This document shows, one piece after another, positions 17,542 to 25,527 of a stretch of 64,000 nucleotides of DNA. Numbering within the stretch: position 1 is the first letter of the stretch; the number at the start of each line of letters is the position of its first letter. Origin of the DNA: Streptomyces sp. NA02950 (GTDB lineage Bacteria > Actinomycetota > Actinomycetes > Streptomycetales > Streptomycetaceae). The DNA is taken from assembly GCF_013364155.1 (NCBI RefSeq), contig NZ_CP054916.1:4337001-4401000 (forward strand), written 5' to 3'. Below the pieces are notes generated by a model. That model was given only the letters and a program-made list of their open reading frames with translations. It had not been told where the DNA came from and did no database searches. The translations under genes were made by a program, and so were the position numbers.

Positions 17542-18183
17542 CTACTCCTTCCCCTTCCCCGAGGCCGTCTTCCCCGAAGCCGTCTTCCCCGCAGTGGTCT
17601 TCCCCGCGGTCGTCACGGACGAGGGCAGCTGACCGCCGAGCTGAGCCCGCAGCCGGACGAGGCCGCGCGCGGACTGGCTCTTCACGGTGCCCTCCGAACA
17701 GCCGAGGATCCCGGCCACCTCCGCCACCGGCAGATCGCACAGGAACCGCAGGACCAGCACCGCCCGCTGCCGCGCCGGGATCCGGGAGAGCGCGGTGTGC
17801 ACGACCGTACGCGTCTCGATGTCCGGTCCCCCGATGGCGGGCGGCAGCCCCGGGGTCTCGTGCGGCGCCCCGGACAGCCGTACCCGCGCCCAGCCGAGCC
17901 GCTGCTCGTTGAGGAAGCAGCGCATCAGCATGGTGTGCACATAGCGGTCCGTGTCCGTGGCGGCGCGGGCCCGCCGCCAGTGCACGAACAGCTTGGTGAG
18001 CGTGGTCTGCACGACGTCGTCGGCGCGGTGCGGGTCCCTGCACAGCAGATGGGCGATCCGGCGGAGCGCGGGCAGCCTCGCGGAGACGTACGCGGTGTAC
18101 GTCTCCTCCAGCTCCGCGTCGGCCCCGGTCCGCGGCCCGGACCACCCGGCCGCGGACCCGGGCCCAGGTTCGCTCCCGCTCAC
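17542..18183 (-). CDS. ECF RNA polymerase sigma factor, SigE-like family
   Basis: A 213-residue sigma-70 factor with only regions 2 and 4. Region 2 includes RIAHLLCRDPHRADDVVQTTLTKL (split here into RIAHLLCRDPHRADDVVQ and TTLTKLFVHWRR). Region 4 includes RQRAVLVLRFLCDLPVAEVA and the helix-turn-helix ILGCSEGTVKSQSARGL. The C-terminal tail carries Lys-rich repeats of the type TAGKT/ASGKT. The GTG start overlaps the stop of the glycosyltransferase gene as GTGA, and the membrane protein follows 5 bp later. The cotranscription of a cell-surface glycosyltransferase, a sigma factor and a membrane protein suggests an envelope-related regulon. Confidence 0.9.
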   Translation of the reverse strand: MSGSEPGPGSAAGWSGPRTGADAELEETYTAYVSARLPALRRIAHLLCRDPHRADDVVQTTLTKLFVHWRRARAATDTDRYVHTMLMRCFLNEQRLGWARVRLSGAPHETPGLPPAIGGPDIETRTVVHTALSRIPARQRAVLVLRFLCDLPVAEVAGILGCSEGTVKSQSARGLVRLRAQLGGQLPSSVTTAGKTTAGKTASGKTASGKGKE

Positions 18184-20726
18184 GTTCCCCCGCTCACCCC
18201 CTCCCCGGACCGGCCCGGGACCGTCCAGACCCAGACACCCCCGATCCACCGGCCCGGCCGCCCCAACAGCCGTTCCACACAGACACGCAGCGCCCCGTCG
18301 GCCGGTTGCGGGGCGAGCACGACCGCGCCCGCGCGCCAGTGGCGCAGGTCCTCCGCCGCGGCGCGGCGCTCGGCGGGGCCGACCTCCGGCACGGCCCCGG
18401 TCCGCTCCACCCAGCTCAGGAGGGCGGAGGTGTAGCGGGGCACCGGACCGTAGATCCCGGTCCGGTGCGGTCCGTAGGGGCCGTTGAAGTAGCCGCCGGC
18501 CAGCGGGAAGCGGAGGCCGGCGGTGGTCTGCCAGTGCAGGGGCTCCGCGTGCGCGGGGTCCGGCACCGGGACGGGGACGAGGGTGCGGCCCTCGGGGAGG
18601 TAACGCCGCCAGAGGCCGTCGGCGACGAACGAGGGCACGGTGGCCCGGTCGGTGGTGGTCAGCGGGGTGGGCACAACCGGCAGGAGGGCGGCGGCGATCG
18701 CCGCCCACCCGGCGATCCGCAGCGCACGGTCCCGGCTCCCGTCCGCCAGCCGGTCGACGGCGAGGGCCAGCAGAATGCCGAGCGCGGGCACCGCGGCCAT
18801 CGCCACCCGCGACTCGATGACCGATTCCAGCAGCGGCAGCCTGGCGAGCGGCCACCACGGCCCGGGCCAGGTCCAGTCCGTCCCCGGCACCGGGAACGAA
18901 CGCCCCAGGGACAGCGCCACCGTCGCGAAGGCCGTCCACGCCAGCGCCCGGACCCGCGGCTCCCGCCACAGCCACACCACCACCACGGCGGTGAGGGCCA
19001 GCAGCGGCCAGCCGAAGAAGGCGTTCTGTTCGGTGCGGCCCCGTGCCAGCCCGTCCGCGGTGGCAGGATCGCCGCCGAGCGAGCGGCCCGCGAACTCCAC
19101 CAGCGCGCCCGGTGGATTGCCCGCCGGGCCGTGCAGCACGCTCGCGTAGGACTGGGCGCCGAAGAACTGCCGGTACAGCGGATAGGCGAGCAGCACCAGC
19201 GCGACGCCACCGGCGACGGCGGACCCGCGCAGCAGCGGACCGCGGACGGCGCGGGCCACGCCGGGGCGTACGACCGCGTAGCCCACGGCGAAGAACAGCA
19301 GCCCGAGGGCGGCCAGCAGCAGCGCCTCCTCGCCCAGGAACACCTGGTAGGTGAGGAAGAGACCGAGGATCACCCCGTCGCGCACGGTGCGGCCGCCCGG
19401 TTCGCACAGCCGCAGCAGCCGGTCCACGATCAGCGGCATCATGAACAGCACCGCGAAGTTGGGGTGGGCGTTGGCGTGGGAGACCATCGCCGGGGCGAAC
19501 GCGCACAGCCCACCGCCGAGCGCCGCGGCCCGGCGGGACGTCACAAAGCGCCGCAGCAGCAGCCAGTACCAGGCGGCGGCGGTCGCGGCGAGTCCGGCGG
19601 TCAGCACCAGCGCCCAGGTCATGGCCGGGCCGAACACGGCGGTGACGGGCGCGAGCGGCACGGAGAGTCCGAGCATGGTGGTGTTCGCCATGAGGTTCAC
19701 ACCGGACGGGGCGTTCTGGAGCGTGGTGAAGAACGGATCGCGCAGCGCGAAGACGTTGTCGGCGGTGACCGCGAAGAACCACTCCCACTGGTTCTGGTCC
19801 TGTCCGCCGTCGATGAGGTAGCGGTGGCGGGGATCGCGCCACAGCCCGTGGAAGAGCACCACGGAGACCAGCAGATAGCCGAGCACCACGGCCCGGTCGG
19901 CGGCCCGGATCCGCTCCAGCGCCCCCGCCGCCCGCAACCGCACCAGCTCCCGCAGCACCCGGGCGTAGTCCAGCGCGCCGACCTTGGAGCCGGGCTGGTG
20001 GGCCCAGCGGACGGGCACCTCGGCGACCGGCCAGCGCGCGCCGTGGAACATCCGCAGGATCTCCACATCGATGCACCAGCCGTCGAGCCGGGACCGCCCG
20101 AAGGCCGCGCGCGCCCGGTCGCCGTCGAAGAGCTTGAAACCGCACTGGGTGTCGCGGACCCCGGGCACCGCCACCGCCCGGATGACCCGGTTGCCCGCCT
20201 CGCCGAGCAGTTGCCGCAGGGGGTGGCGGCGCACCGCCGGGCCGGACTCCGGGTGGTGGGCGCGGGAGCCGATGGCGGCGGCGTAGCCCTCGTCGAGCCG
20301 GTCGTGCAGCCCGGCCAGTTCCTCGATGGGGGTGGCCAGATCGGCGTCGGTCACCAGCACCCGGCGGCCGCGCGAGGCGAGCACACCCAGCCGTACGGCG
20401 TGGCCCTTGCCGTGGTTGCGGGCGAAGGGGGCCGCGGGGGCGGTGCCCGGTGGCGGGCCCAGCAGTCGGATCCGGGGTTCGGCGGCCGCGGCCTCGCGGA
20501 CCGTGTCGGCCGTGGTGTCCGTGGAGCCGTCGTCGACGACGATGACCTCCCAGCCCGCGTGACGGCCGGGCGAGGACCGCAGATAGCGGCAGATCGCGTC
20601 GAGGGTCCGGGGCAGCCGGTGCTCCTCGTTGTACGCGGGCACCACAACCGTCAGTTCGACGGTGTCCGGGGCGCGCGTCGGCGTCGGTCGGCGGCCCGCG
20701 GCGGGGCTGAGCGAAGAAGGTGGCAC
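18180..20726 (-). CDS. Fusion of family 2 glycosyltransferase and multi-pass membrane domain
   Basis: An 848-residue protein. Residues about 23-265 form a GT2 domain of the dolichyl/polyprenyl-phosphate glucosyltransferase type: VELTVVVPAYNEEHRLPRTL, the VIVVDDGSTDTT strand, the metal-binding VLVTDADLATP, and DTQCGFKLFDGD. It continues into a large integral membrane domain (about 290-700, roughly ten hydrophobic spans) resembling GT-C mannosyl/arabinosyl-type transferases, with acidic loops such as WRDPRHRYLIDGGQDQNQWE. The two halves could make a polyprenyl-linked sugar and use it on the outer face, but no acceptor is known. It starts at GTG with a weak Shine-Dalgarno, so the exact start is uncertain. 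Confidence 0.8.
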   Translation of the reverse strand: MPPSSLSPAAGRRPTPTRAPDTVELTVVVPAYNEEHRLPRTLDAICRYLRSSPGRHAGWEVIVVDDGSTDTTADTVREAAAAEPRIRLLGPPPGTAPAAPFARNHGKGHAVRLGVLASRGRRVLVTDADLATPIEELAGLHDRLDEGYAAAIGSRAHHPESGPAVRRHPLRQLLGEAGNRVIRAVAVPGVRDTQCGFKLFDGDRARAAFGRSRLDGWCIDVEILRMFHGARWPVAEVPVRWAHQPGSKVGALDYARVLRELVRLRAAGALERIRAADRAVVLGYLLVSVVLFHGLWRDPRHRYLIDGGQDQNQWEWFFAVTADNVFALRDPFFTTLQNAPSGVNLMANTTMLGLSVPLAPVTAVFGPAMTWALVLTAGLAATAAAWYWLLLRRFVTSRRAAALGGGLCAFAPAMVSHANAHPNFAVLFMMPLIVDRLLRLCEPGGRTVRDGVILGLFLTYQVFLGEEALLLAALGLLFFAVGYAVVRPGVARAVRGPLLRGSAVAGGVALVLLAYPLYRQFFGAQSYASVLHGPAGNPPGALVEFAGRSLGGDPATADGLARGRTEQNAFFGWPLLALTAVVVVWLWREPRVRALAWTAFATVALSLGRSFPVPGTDWTWPGPWWPLARLPLLESVIESRVAMAAVPALGILLALAVDRLADGSRDRALRIAGWAAIAAALLPVVPTPLTTTDRATVPSFVADGLWRRYLPEGRTLVPVPVPDPAHAEPLHWQTTAGLRFPLAGGYFNGPYGPHRTGIYGPVPRYTSALLSWVERTGAVPEVGPAERRAAAEDLRHWRAGAVVLAPQPADGALRVCVERLLGRPGRWIGGVWVWTVPGRSGEGVSGGT

Positions 20727-20806
20727 GCGTCGGGGACCGCCTCGGACCCCCGCGGCGTTGCGTGTTCTGCGTCACACTCCGTCGGCGCCCCGGGCGGAGC
20801 GCCGGG

Positions 20807-21499
20807 TCAGCTCGCCTCCGACTCCCCCGCCAGCCGCTCGATCAGGGTCCGGACGTGGGCGTTGTACCCCGCGATCAGCCGCTCGGAGGTGGCCGGGTCG
20901 CCCCGGGTCACCGCCGCGGTGAGCTCGCAGTGGCCCGCCCACAGCAGCCCGCGCAGATCGGGCACCCGGCGCAGGTACGGCACGGTGAACACCCAGGTCT
21001 GCACCCGCAGCCGCTGGAGGAAGTCCAGGATGTACGGGTTGCCGACCAGTCCGCAGATCTCGCGCCAGAAGCGCAGGTCGTAGCCGATCAGTATGTCGAG
21101 GTCGCCGGAGCGGGCGGCGCGCTCGGCCTCCTCGGCCCGGCGCCGCACCGAGGCCAGCGCCGCTTGCGTCATGGAACTCAGCGTCCGGTCGACGTAGTGG
21201 CGGAACACGCCCTCGACGACCATCGTGCGGGCGTCGACCATGTGCCGGAAGTCCTCGATGGTGTACTCGTGGACCTTGAAGCCGCGGTGTTCCTCGACCT
21301 CCAGGAGCCCCTGCGAACACAGGTCGAGCAGGGCCTCGCGGACGGGTGTCGCGGAAACGCCGTACTGGTCGGCGATCTCCTTGACGGTGAACTGACGGCC
21401 GGCCGGGAGGCGGCCCGCGAGCACCTCGTCGCAGAGCGCCTCGGCGATCTGCTGCCGCAGGGTGTTCCGCTTGACCGGGCTGGTGCCGCGCACGGGCAT
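20807..21499 (-). CDS. GntR-family regulator, FCD subfamily
   Basis: A 230-residue regulator: an N-terminal winged helix (LRQQIAEALCDEVLAGRLPAG, EIADQYGVSATPVREALLDL) and a C-terminal all-helical FCD domain (VDARTMVVEGVFRHYVD, DLRFWREICGLVGNPYILDF, GHCELTAAVTRGD). FCD domains usually bind a metal and a small carboxylate. It lies 230 bp downstream of the class III aminotransferase on the same strand, so control of that gene is plausible but unproven. Confidence 0.9.
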   Translation of the reverse strand: MPVRGTSPVKRNTLRQQIAEALCDEVLAGRLPAGRQFTVKEIADQYGVSATPVREALLDLCSQGLLEVEEHRGFKVHEYTIEDFRHMVDARTMVVEGVFRHYVDRTLSSMTQAALASVRRRAEEAERAARSGDLDILIGYDLRFWREICGLVGNPYILDFLQRLRVQTWVFTVPYLRRVPDLRGLLWAGHCELTAAVTRGDPATSERLIAGYNAHVRTLIERLAGESEAS

Positions 21500-21678
21500 C
21501 GACCGTCTCCTTCCGCGGCCGTCGTGATCACCGGTAAGCGGACGGCCCTCGCATCACGATATGCGAGGGCCGTTGCGCCCAGTGCCCTGCGTGCGGCGGT
21601 GGCCTGCACCGGGTGCCCAAACGACGTCATCCGTGACCGCGGGGCGTCTTCCGTGGTCAATCCGTGTGGACGCCGGTA

Positions 21679-21743
21679 GCCGGTGCGGACGCGCGCCCGG
21701 TGTCAGCCGGTGCGGACGCGCGCCCGGTGTCAGCCGGTGTGGG
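21679..21743. repeat. 27-bp tandem repeat, 2.4 copies, at the end of the aminotransferase gene
   Basis: Two perfect 27-bp units (21679-21705 and 21706-21732) and a partial third. The array overlaps the stop codon of the aminotransferase (21730-21732), so the repeat lies mostly in its 3' untranslated region. Confidence 0.85.
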
Positions 21744-23091
21744 CGTCGGCCGCCGACAGCGCCTCGTCCAGGACGGCCAGGCCCTCCTTGGCCTCTGTCT
21801 CGGTGATGGTGCACGGCGGCACCGCATGGGTGCGGTTCATGTTCACGAAGGGCCACAGACCGCCGCGCTTGCAGGCGGCCGCGAAGTCGGCCATGGGCTG
21901 GTTGGCCGGGCCACTGGCGTTGTACGGCACCAGCGGCTCGCGGGTCTCCTTGTCCTTCACCAGGTCCAGCGCCCAGAAGACGCCCGTACCGCGCACCTCG
22001 CCCACCGACGGATGGCGCTCGGCGATCTCGCGCAGCCCCGGGCCGATCACGTTCTCGCCGATGGCGGCGGCGTTCTCCACGATGCCCTCCTCGGCCATCG
22101 CGTTGAGGGTCGCGACGGCGGAGGCGCAGGCCAGCGGGTGGCCGGAGTAGGTGAGACCGCCGGGGTAGGGCCGCTGGTCGAAGGTGGCGGCGATCGCGGC
22201 GGAGATCGCGACACCGCCCAGCGGCACATAGCCGGAGTTGACGCCCTTGGCGAAGGTCAGCAGGTCGGGGGTGACATCGAAGTGCTCGGCGGCGAACCAG
22301 CGGCCGGTGCGCCCGAAGCCCGCCATGACCTCGTCGAGGACGAAGACGATGCCGTACCGGTCGCAGATCTCGCGGACACCGGGCAGATAGCCGGGCGGCG
22401 GGACCATGATCCCGGCGGTGCCGGGGATGGTCTCCAGCACGATCGCGGCGATGGTCTGCGGGCCCTCGAAGGCGATGGTGTCCTCGAGGTGGCGCAGGGC
22501 GCGCTCGCACTCCTGGGCCTCGTTCTCGGCGTGGAAGGGCGAGCGGTAGAGGAACGGCGCCCAGAAGTGCACCACTCCGGCCGAGGCGGAGTCGGAGGGC
22601 CAGCGGCGCGGGTCACCGGTCAGATTGATCGCGGTGGAGGTGGCGCCGTGATACGAGCGGTAGGCGGAGAGCACCTTGGGGCGGCCGGTGTGCAGCCGGG
22701 CCATCCGGACCGCGTTCTCCACGGCCTCGGCGCCGCCGTTGGTGAAGAAGATCTTGTCGAGGTCGCCGGGGGTGCGCTCGGCGATCAGCCGGGCCGCCTC
22801 GGAACGTACGTCCACGGCGAAGCCCGGGGCGATGGTGCACAGCGTGGCGGCCTGCTCCTGGATCGCGGCCACGACCTTGGGGTGCTGGTGGCCGATGTTG
22901 GTGTTCACCAGCTGACAGGAGAAGTCGAGGTAGCGGTTGCCGTCGTAGTCCCAGAAGTACGCGCCGTCGGCGCCCGCGACCGCGAGCGGGTCGATCAGGC
23001 CCTGCGCGGACCACGAGTGGAAGACATGCGCACGGTCCGCGGCCTTGACGGCGGCACCGGCGACGGGGTCGGGAGTGGGCTGCACGGACAC
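21730..23091 (-). CDS. Class III (omega) aminotransferase
   Basis: A 453-residue PLP enzyme of the acetylornithine/omega-amino-acid transaminase class. Landmarks are FFTNGGAEAVENAVRMARLHTG for cofactor phosphate binding, SYHGATSTAINLTGD, the FVLDEVMAGFGRTGRW region with the PLP-nitrogen Asp near 253, and the Schiff-base lysine near 282 in LTFAKGVNSGYVPLG. It resembles taurine/beta-alanine:pyruvate-type aminotransferases, but substrate cannot be read from sequence. The start is GTG at 23091. A GntR regulator lies downstream and the PfpI-MarR operon is divergent upstream. Confidence 0.9.
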   Translation of the reverse strand: MSVQPTPDPVAGAAVKAADRAHVFHSWSAQGLIDPLAVAGADGAYFWDYDGNRYLDFSCQLVNTNIGHQHPKVVAAIQEQAATLCTIAPGFAVDVRSEAARLIAERTPGDLDKIFFTNGGAEAVENAVRMARLHTGRPKVLSAYRSYHGATSTAINLTGDPRRWPSDSASAGVVHFWAPFLYRSPFHAENEAQECERALRHLEDTIAFEGPQTIAAIVLETIPGTAGIMVPPPGYLPGVREICDRYGIVFVLDEVMAGFGRTGRWFAAEHFDVTPDLLTFAKGVNSGYVPLGGVAISAAIAATFDQRPYPGGLTYSGHPLACASAVATLNAMAEEGIVENAAAIGENVIGPGLREIAERHPSVGEVRGTGVFWALDLVKDKETREPLVPYNASGPANQPMADFAAACKRGGLWPFVNMNRTHAVPPCTITETEAKEGLAVLDEALSAADAHTG

Positions 23092-23236
23092 GTTCGGTAC
23101 CTCTGATCGCTCACGGGGCGGGGGTGCGACCAGCGTACGGACCGCTTTCCAGCCCCGTCACCGACATGCTGTCCGGCATTCCCCGTGGCTCCCGACACAC
23201 TGCCGGGCGACCTGTTTCCCTCGCCGGAATCACATT

Positions 23237-23269
23237 GACAGCATACTGTCGATACGACAGTCTTCTGTC
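23237..23269. promoter_or_regulatory. Four half-site operator and promoter of the PfpI-marR operon
   Basis: A TTGACA -35-like hexamer (23235-23240) runs into the half-sites GACAG, CTGTC, GACAG and CTGTC at nearly even spacing. The central pair forms a perfect palindrome ACTGTCG-ATA-CGACAGT (23245-23261) placed between -35 and the presumed -10. This is a classic layout for MarR-type autorepression. The -10 box itself is weak. Confidence 0.6.
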
Positions 23270-23322
23270 ATCTGATGAGGGGTCGCGAAGGGCGCCTCGC
23301 GGATCGCGACCGAGGAGCAGCC

Positions 23323-23958
23323 ATGGGACGCCGGACCGTGCATGTGGCCGTCTACGACACGCTCGCCGACTGGGAGATCGGGCACATCACCGCCCACCTC
23401 CGGGAGACCGCCTTCCACCGCCCGCCCCGCGAGGGCATCACCGTCGCCTATGTCGCTGCCCGGCCGGGAACCGTGACCACCATGGGCGGGATGCGGATCG
23501 TGCCCGATCTGACGCTGGCGGAGGTGCGGCCGCGGGACAGCGCGATGCTGATCCTGCCGGGCGCCACCGCCTGGGAGGGGGACCCGGAGACCCTGCGCTT
23601 CGCCCGCGCCGCGCGGGAGTTCCTGGATGCGGGGGTACCGGTCGCGGCGATCTGCGGCGCCACGGCGGGACTGGCGCTGGAAGGACTGCTGGACGAGCGC
23701 GAACACACCAGTGCCGCGGCCGGGTTCCTGGCCGCCACCGGCTACAAGGGCGGCGCCCACTACCGCGAGGCGGACGCGGTCACCGACCCGGAGAGCGGTC
23801 TGATCACGGCCGGTCCGACCGAGCCCGTCGCGTTCGCCCGGGAGATCCTGGCCCGGCTCGAGGTGTGCGAACCCGAGGTACTCCACGCCTGGTTCCGGCT
23901 GTTCTCGGCGTCCGACGCGTCCGCGTACGGCGTGCTCGAGGCGGCGGCCGCACGATGA
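23323..23958 (+). CDS. DJ-1/PfpI-family protein
   Basis: A 211-residue protein of the glutamine-amidotransferase-like DJ-1/PfpI superfamily. It starts HVAVYDTLADWEIGHITAHL, has LILPGATAWEGD in place of the oxyanion strand, and the nucleophile elbow VAAICGATAGLALEGLL with the conserved Cys. The C terminus TGPT-like strand is LITAGPTEPVAFAREIL. The family includes glyoxalase III, deglycase-like and regulatory proteins. It is cotranscribed with the MarR gene (ATGA overlap), so a stress-response role for reactive carbonyls or thiols is plausible. The ATG at 23323 follows GAGGAGCAGCC. Confidence 0.85.
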   Translation: MGRRTVHVAVYDTLADWEIGHITAHLRETAFHRPPREGITVAYVAARPGTVTTMGGMRIVPDLTLAEVRPRDSAMLILPGATAWEGDPETLRFARAAREFLDAGVPVAAICGATAGLALEGLLDEREHTSAAAGFLAATGYKGGAHYREADAVTDPESGLITAGPTEPVAFAREILARLEVCEPEVLHAWFRLFSASDASAYGVLEAAAAR

Positions 23959-24443
23959 CGGAGGGCACCGAGGCGGCCGGGGAGGTACCCGCGCTGCTCA
24001 GCGGGACGGCGCTGTCGGTCTTCCGGCTGAACGGGCAGTTCCTCGCCGTCTCCGAGCGGCTGTCCCGTCCCGCCGGACTGACCGCCGCCCGCTGGCAGGT
24101 GCTCGGCGCGGTCCTCGATGAGCCGCTGCCGGTCGCCGGGATCGCCCGCGTCATGGGCATCACCCGGCAGAGCGTGCAGCGGGTCGCGGATCTGCTCGTC
24201 GAGGCGGGGCTCGCGGAATATCTCCCCAACCCCGCGCATCGCCGGGCCAAACTCCTCGCCCCCACCGAGGCGGGCCGCACCGCGGTGCGGGCGATCATTC
24301 CCGGCCACCGGGAGTTCGCCGGGCAACTGGCCGAACAGCTGGGCGGGGCGGCCGAATTGAACGAGGTGAGACAGGCCCTGAGCCGTCTGGTGGCGGCCCT
24401 CGACGCCCTGGAGCCCGGCCCCCGGGACACCTCCGGGAGCTGA
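23955..24443 (+). CDS. MarR-family regulator
   Basis: A 162-residue winged-helix protein with the MarR core: TAARWQVLGAVLDEPLPVAGIA, the recognition helix region MGITRQSVQRVADLLVEAGLAEY, and a wing with NPAHRRAKLLAPTEAGR. The ATG overlaps the stop of the PfpI gene as ATGA. The palindromic operator in front of the operon is probably its own target. No regulatory cysteine is visible. Confidence 0.9.
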   Translation: MTEGTEAAGEVPALLSGTALSVFRLNGQFLAVSERLSRPAGLTAARWQVLGAVLDEPLPVAGIARVMGITRQSVQRVADLLVEAGLAEYLPNPAHRRAKLLAPTEAGRTAVRAIIPGHREFAGQLAEQLGGAAELNEVRQALSRLVAALDALEPGPRDTSGS

Positions 24444-24578
24444 CCCGCCACGGTTGTGCCACCGTCCCGCGCAGATACGGAACCGATAACGGATCCCGTG
24501 CGTCGTCCACTTCGCTCCCAGCCACCTCTATTCTCTCGGGGGGGCTGATCAGGGGATCAGGGGAAGGGACGACGACGC

Positions 24579-25476
24579 ATGGAGGACCTGGGGGCCGAGG
24601 ACCCTCGTTGGATCGGCGAGTACCGGCTGCTGCGGCGGCTGGGCGCGGGCGGCATGGGCCGGGTGTTCCTGGCCTATTCGTCGCGCGGCCGCACGGTGGC
24701 GGTGAAGCTGGTCCAGGCGGGGCTCGCTCAGCAGGCCGCATTCAGACGGCGGTTCACCCAGGAGGTACGGGCCGCCCAGCGGGTCGGCGGGGAGTGGACC
24801 GCACCGGTGCTCGACGCCGACGCCGAGGCCGCCACTCCGTGGGTCGCCACCGGTTGCGTGCTCACCCAGGGCCAGATCGGCGCGCCCGTCGCCGGCACCC
24901 TCACCTCGACCGAGGACATGTTCTGCCAGGACTCGGCCACCCTGAAGTCGGCCGACAGCCTGCTGCTGATCGAGGACGAGGACGTCACCACCAGCGTCCC
25001 CGAGGACTCGTGCAGCGCGGTCGGCCAGCAGACCCTGCGGCTGGGCGACGACGGCTCGATCGCCTGGAGCACCACCGACGGCTCCTCCGAGGCCACGCTG
25101 CGCCCCGCGAAGTCCGGCGGCAAGCCGGTCCCGGCCTCTCTACCAGGGCACCTGGCTGGCCAAGAACGCGTTCGGGCAGGACGACGCGACTCTCAAGATC
25201 ACCATCAAGCAGGGCGCGATCGGCATCGCGGTGGCCGAGGAGGTCGGGGACAGCAAGAAGTACCACTGCGAGGGCAAGCGGATGCTCGCCTCGGTCTCCA
25301 AGGGGCTGGTCCTCAGCCCGACCAAGGTCACCGACGGCAATCCCAAGGATCTGTGCACACCGGGCGATTCGCTGACGTTCACCGCCTCCGGCAGTGACAA
25401 ACTCCGGGTCGAGTATGACGACCCGGACGACTACGGCGATGAGACGATGACACAGACGTTCACCCGACTCGACTGA
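24579..25476 (+). pseudogene. Ser/Thr protein kinase remnant with internal deletion and frameshift
   Basis: The first 92 residues are the kinase N-lobe (MEDLGAEDPRWIGEYRLL, Gly loop LGAGGMGRVFLA, AVKLV lysine) and, by eye, are about three-quarters identical to the intact kinase that follows. At about 24855 homology stops and the sequence jumps to a C-terminal extracellular-type domain (SLLLIEDEDVTTSV... CSAVGQQTLRLGDDGSIAW). HRD, DFG and APE motifs and the membrane span are all missing. Near 25139 a frameshift moves the remaining homology (YQGTWLAKNAFGQDDATLKI, EVGDSKKYHCEGKRM, ending TQTFTRLD) into the next frame. It is a relic of a sensor kinase that lost its core by deletion. Confidence 0.85.
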
Positions 25477-25527
25477 TCGGCCGATCGGCAGACGGACCAT
25501 CGGCACACGGACAGGAGCCACACCGCG

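Noticed and set aside
17542..20775. A single 1077-residue minus-strand reading frame
   Set aside because: Only its last 213 residues are real (the sigma factor). The rest is a shadow of the glycosyltransferase gene, whose own frame has clear GT2 motifs.
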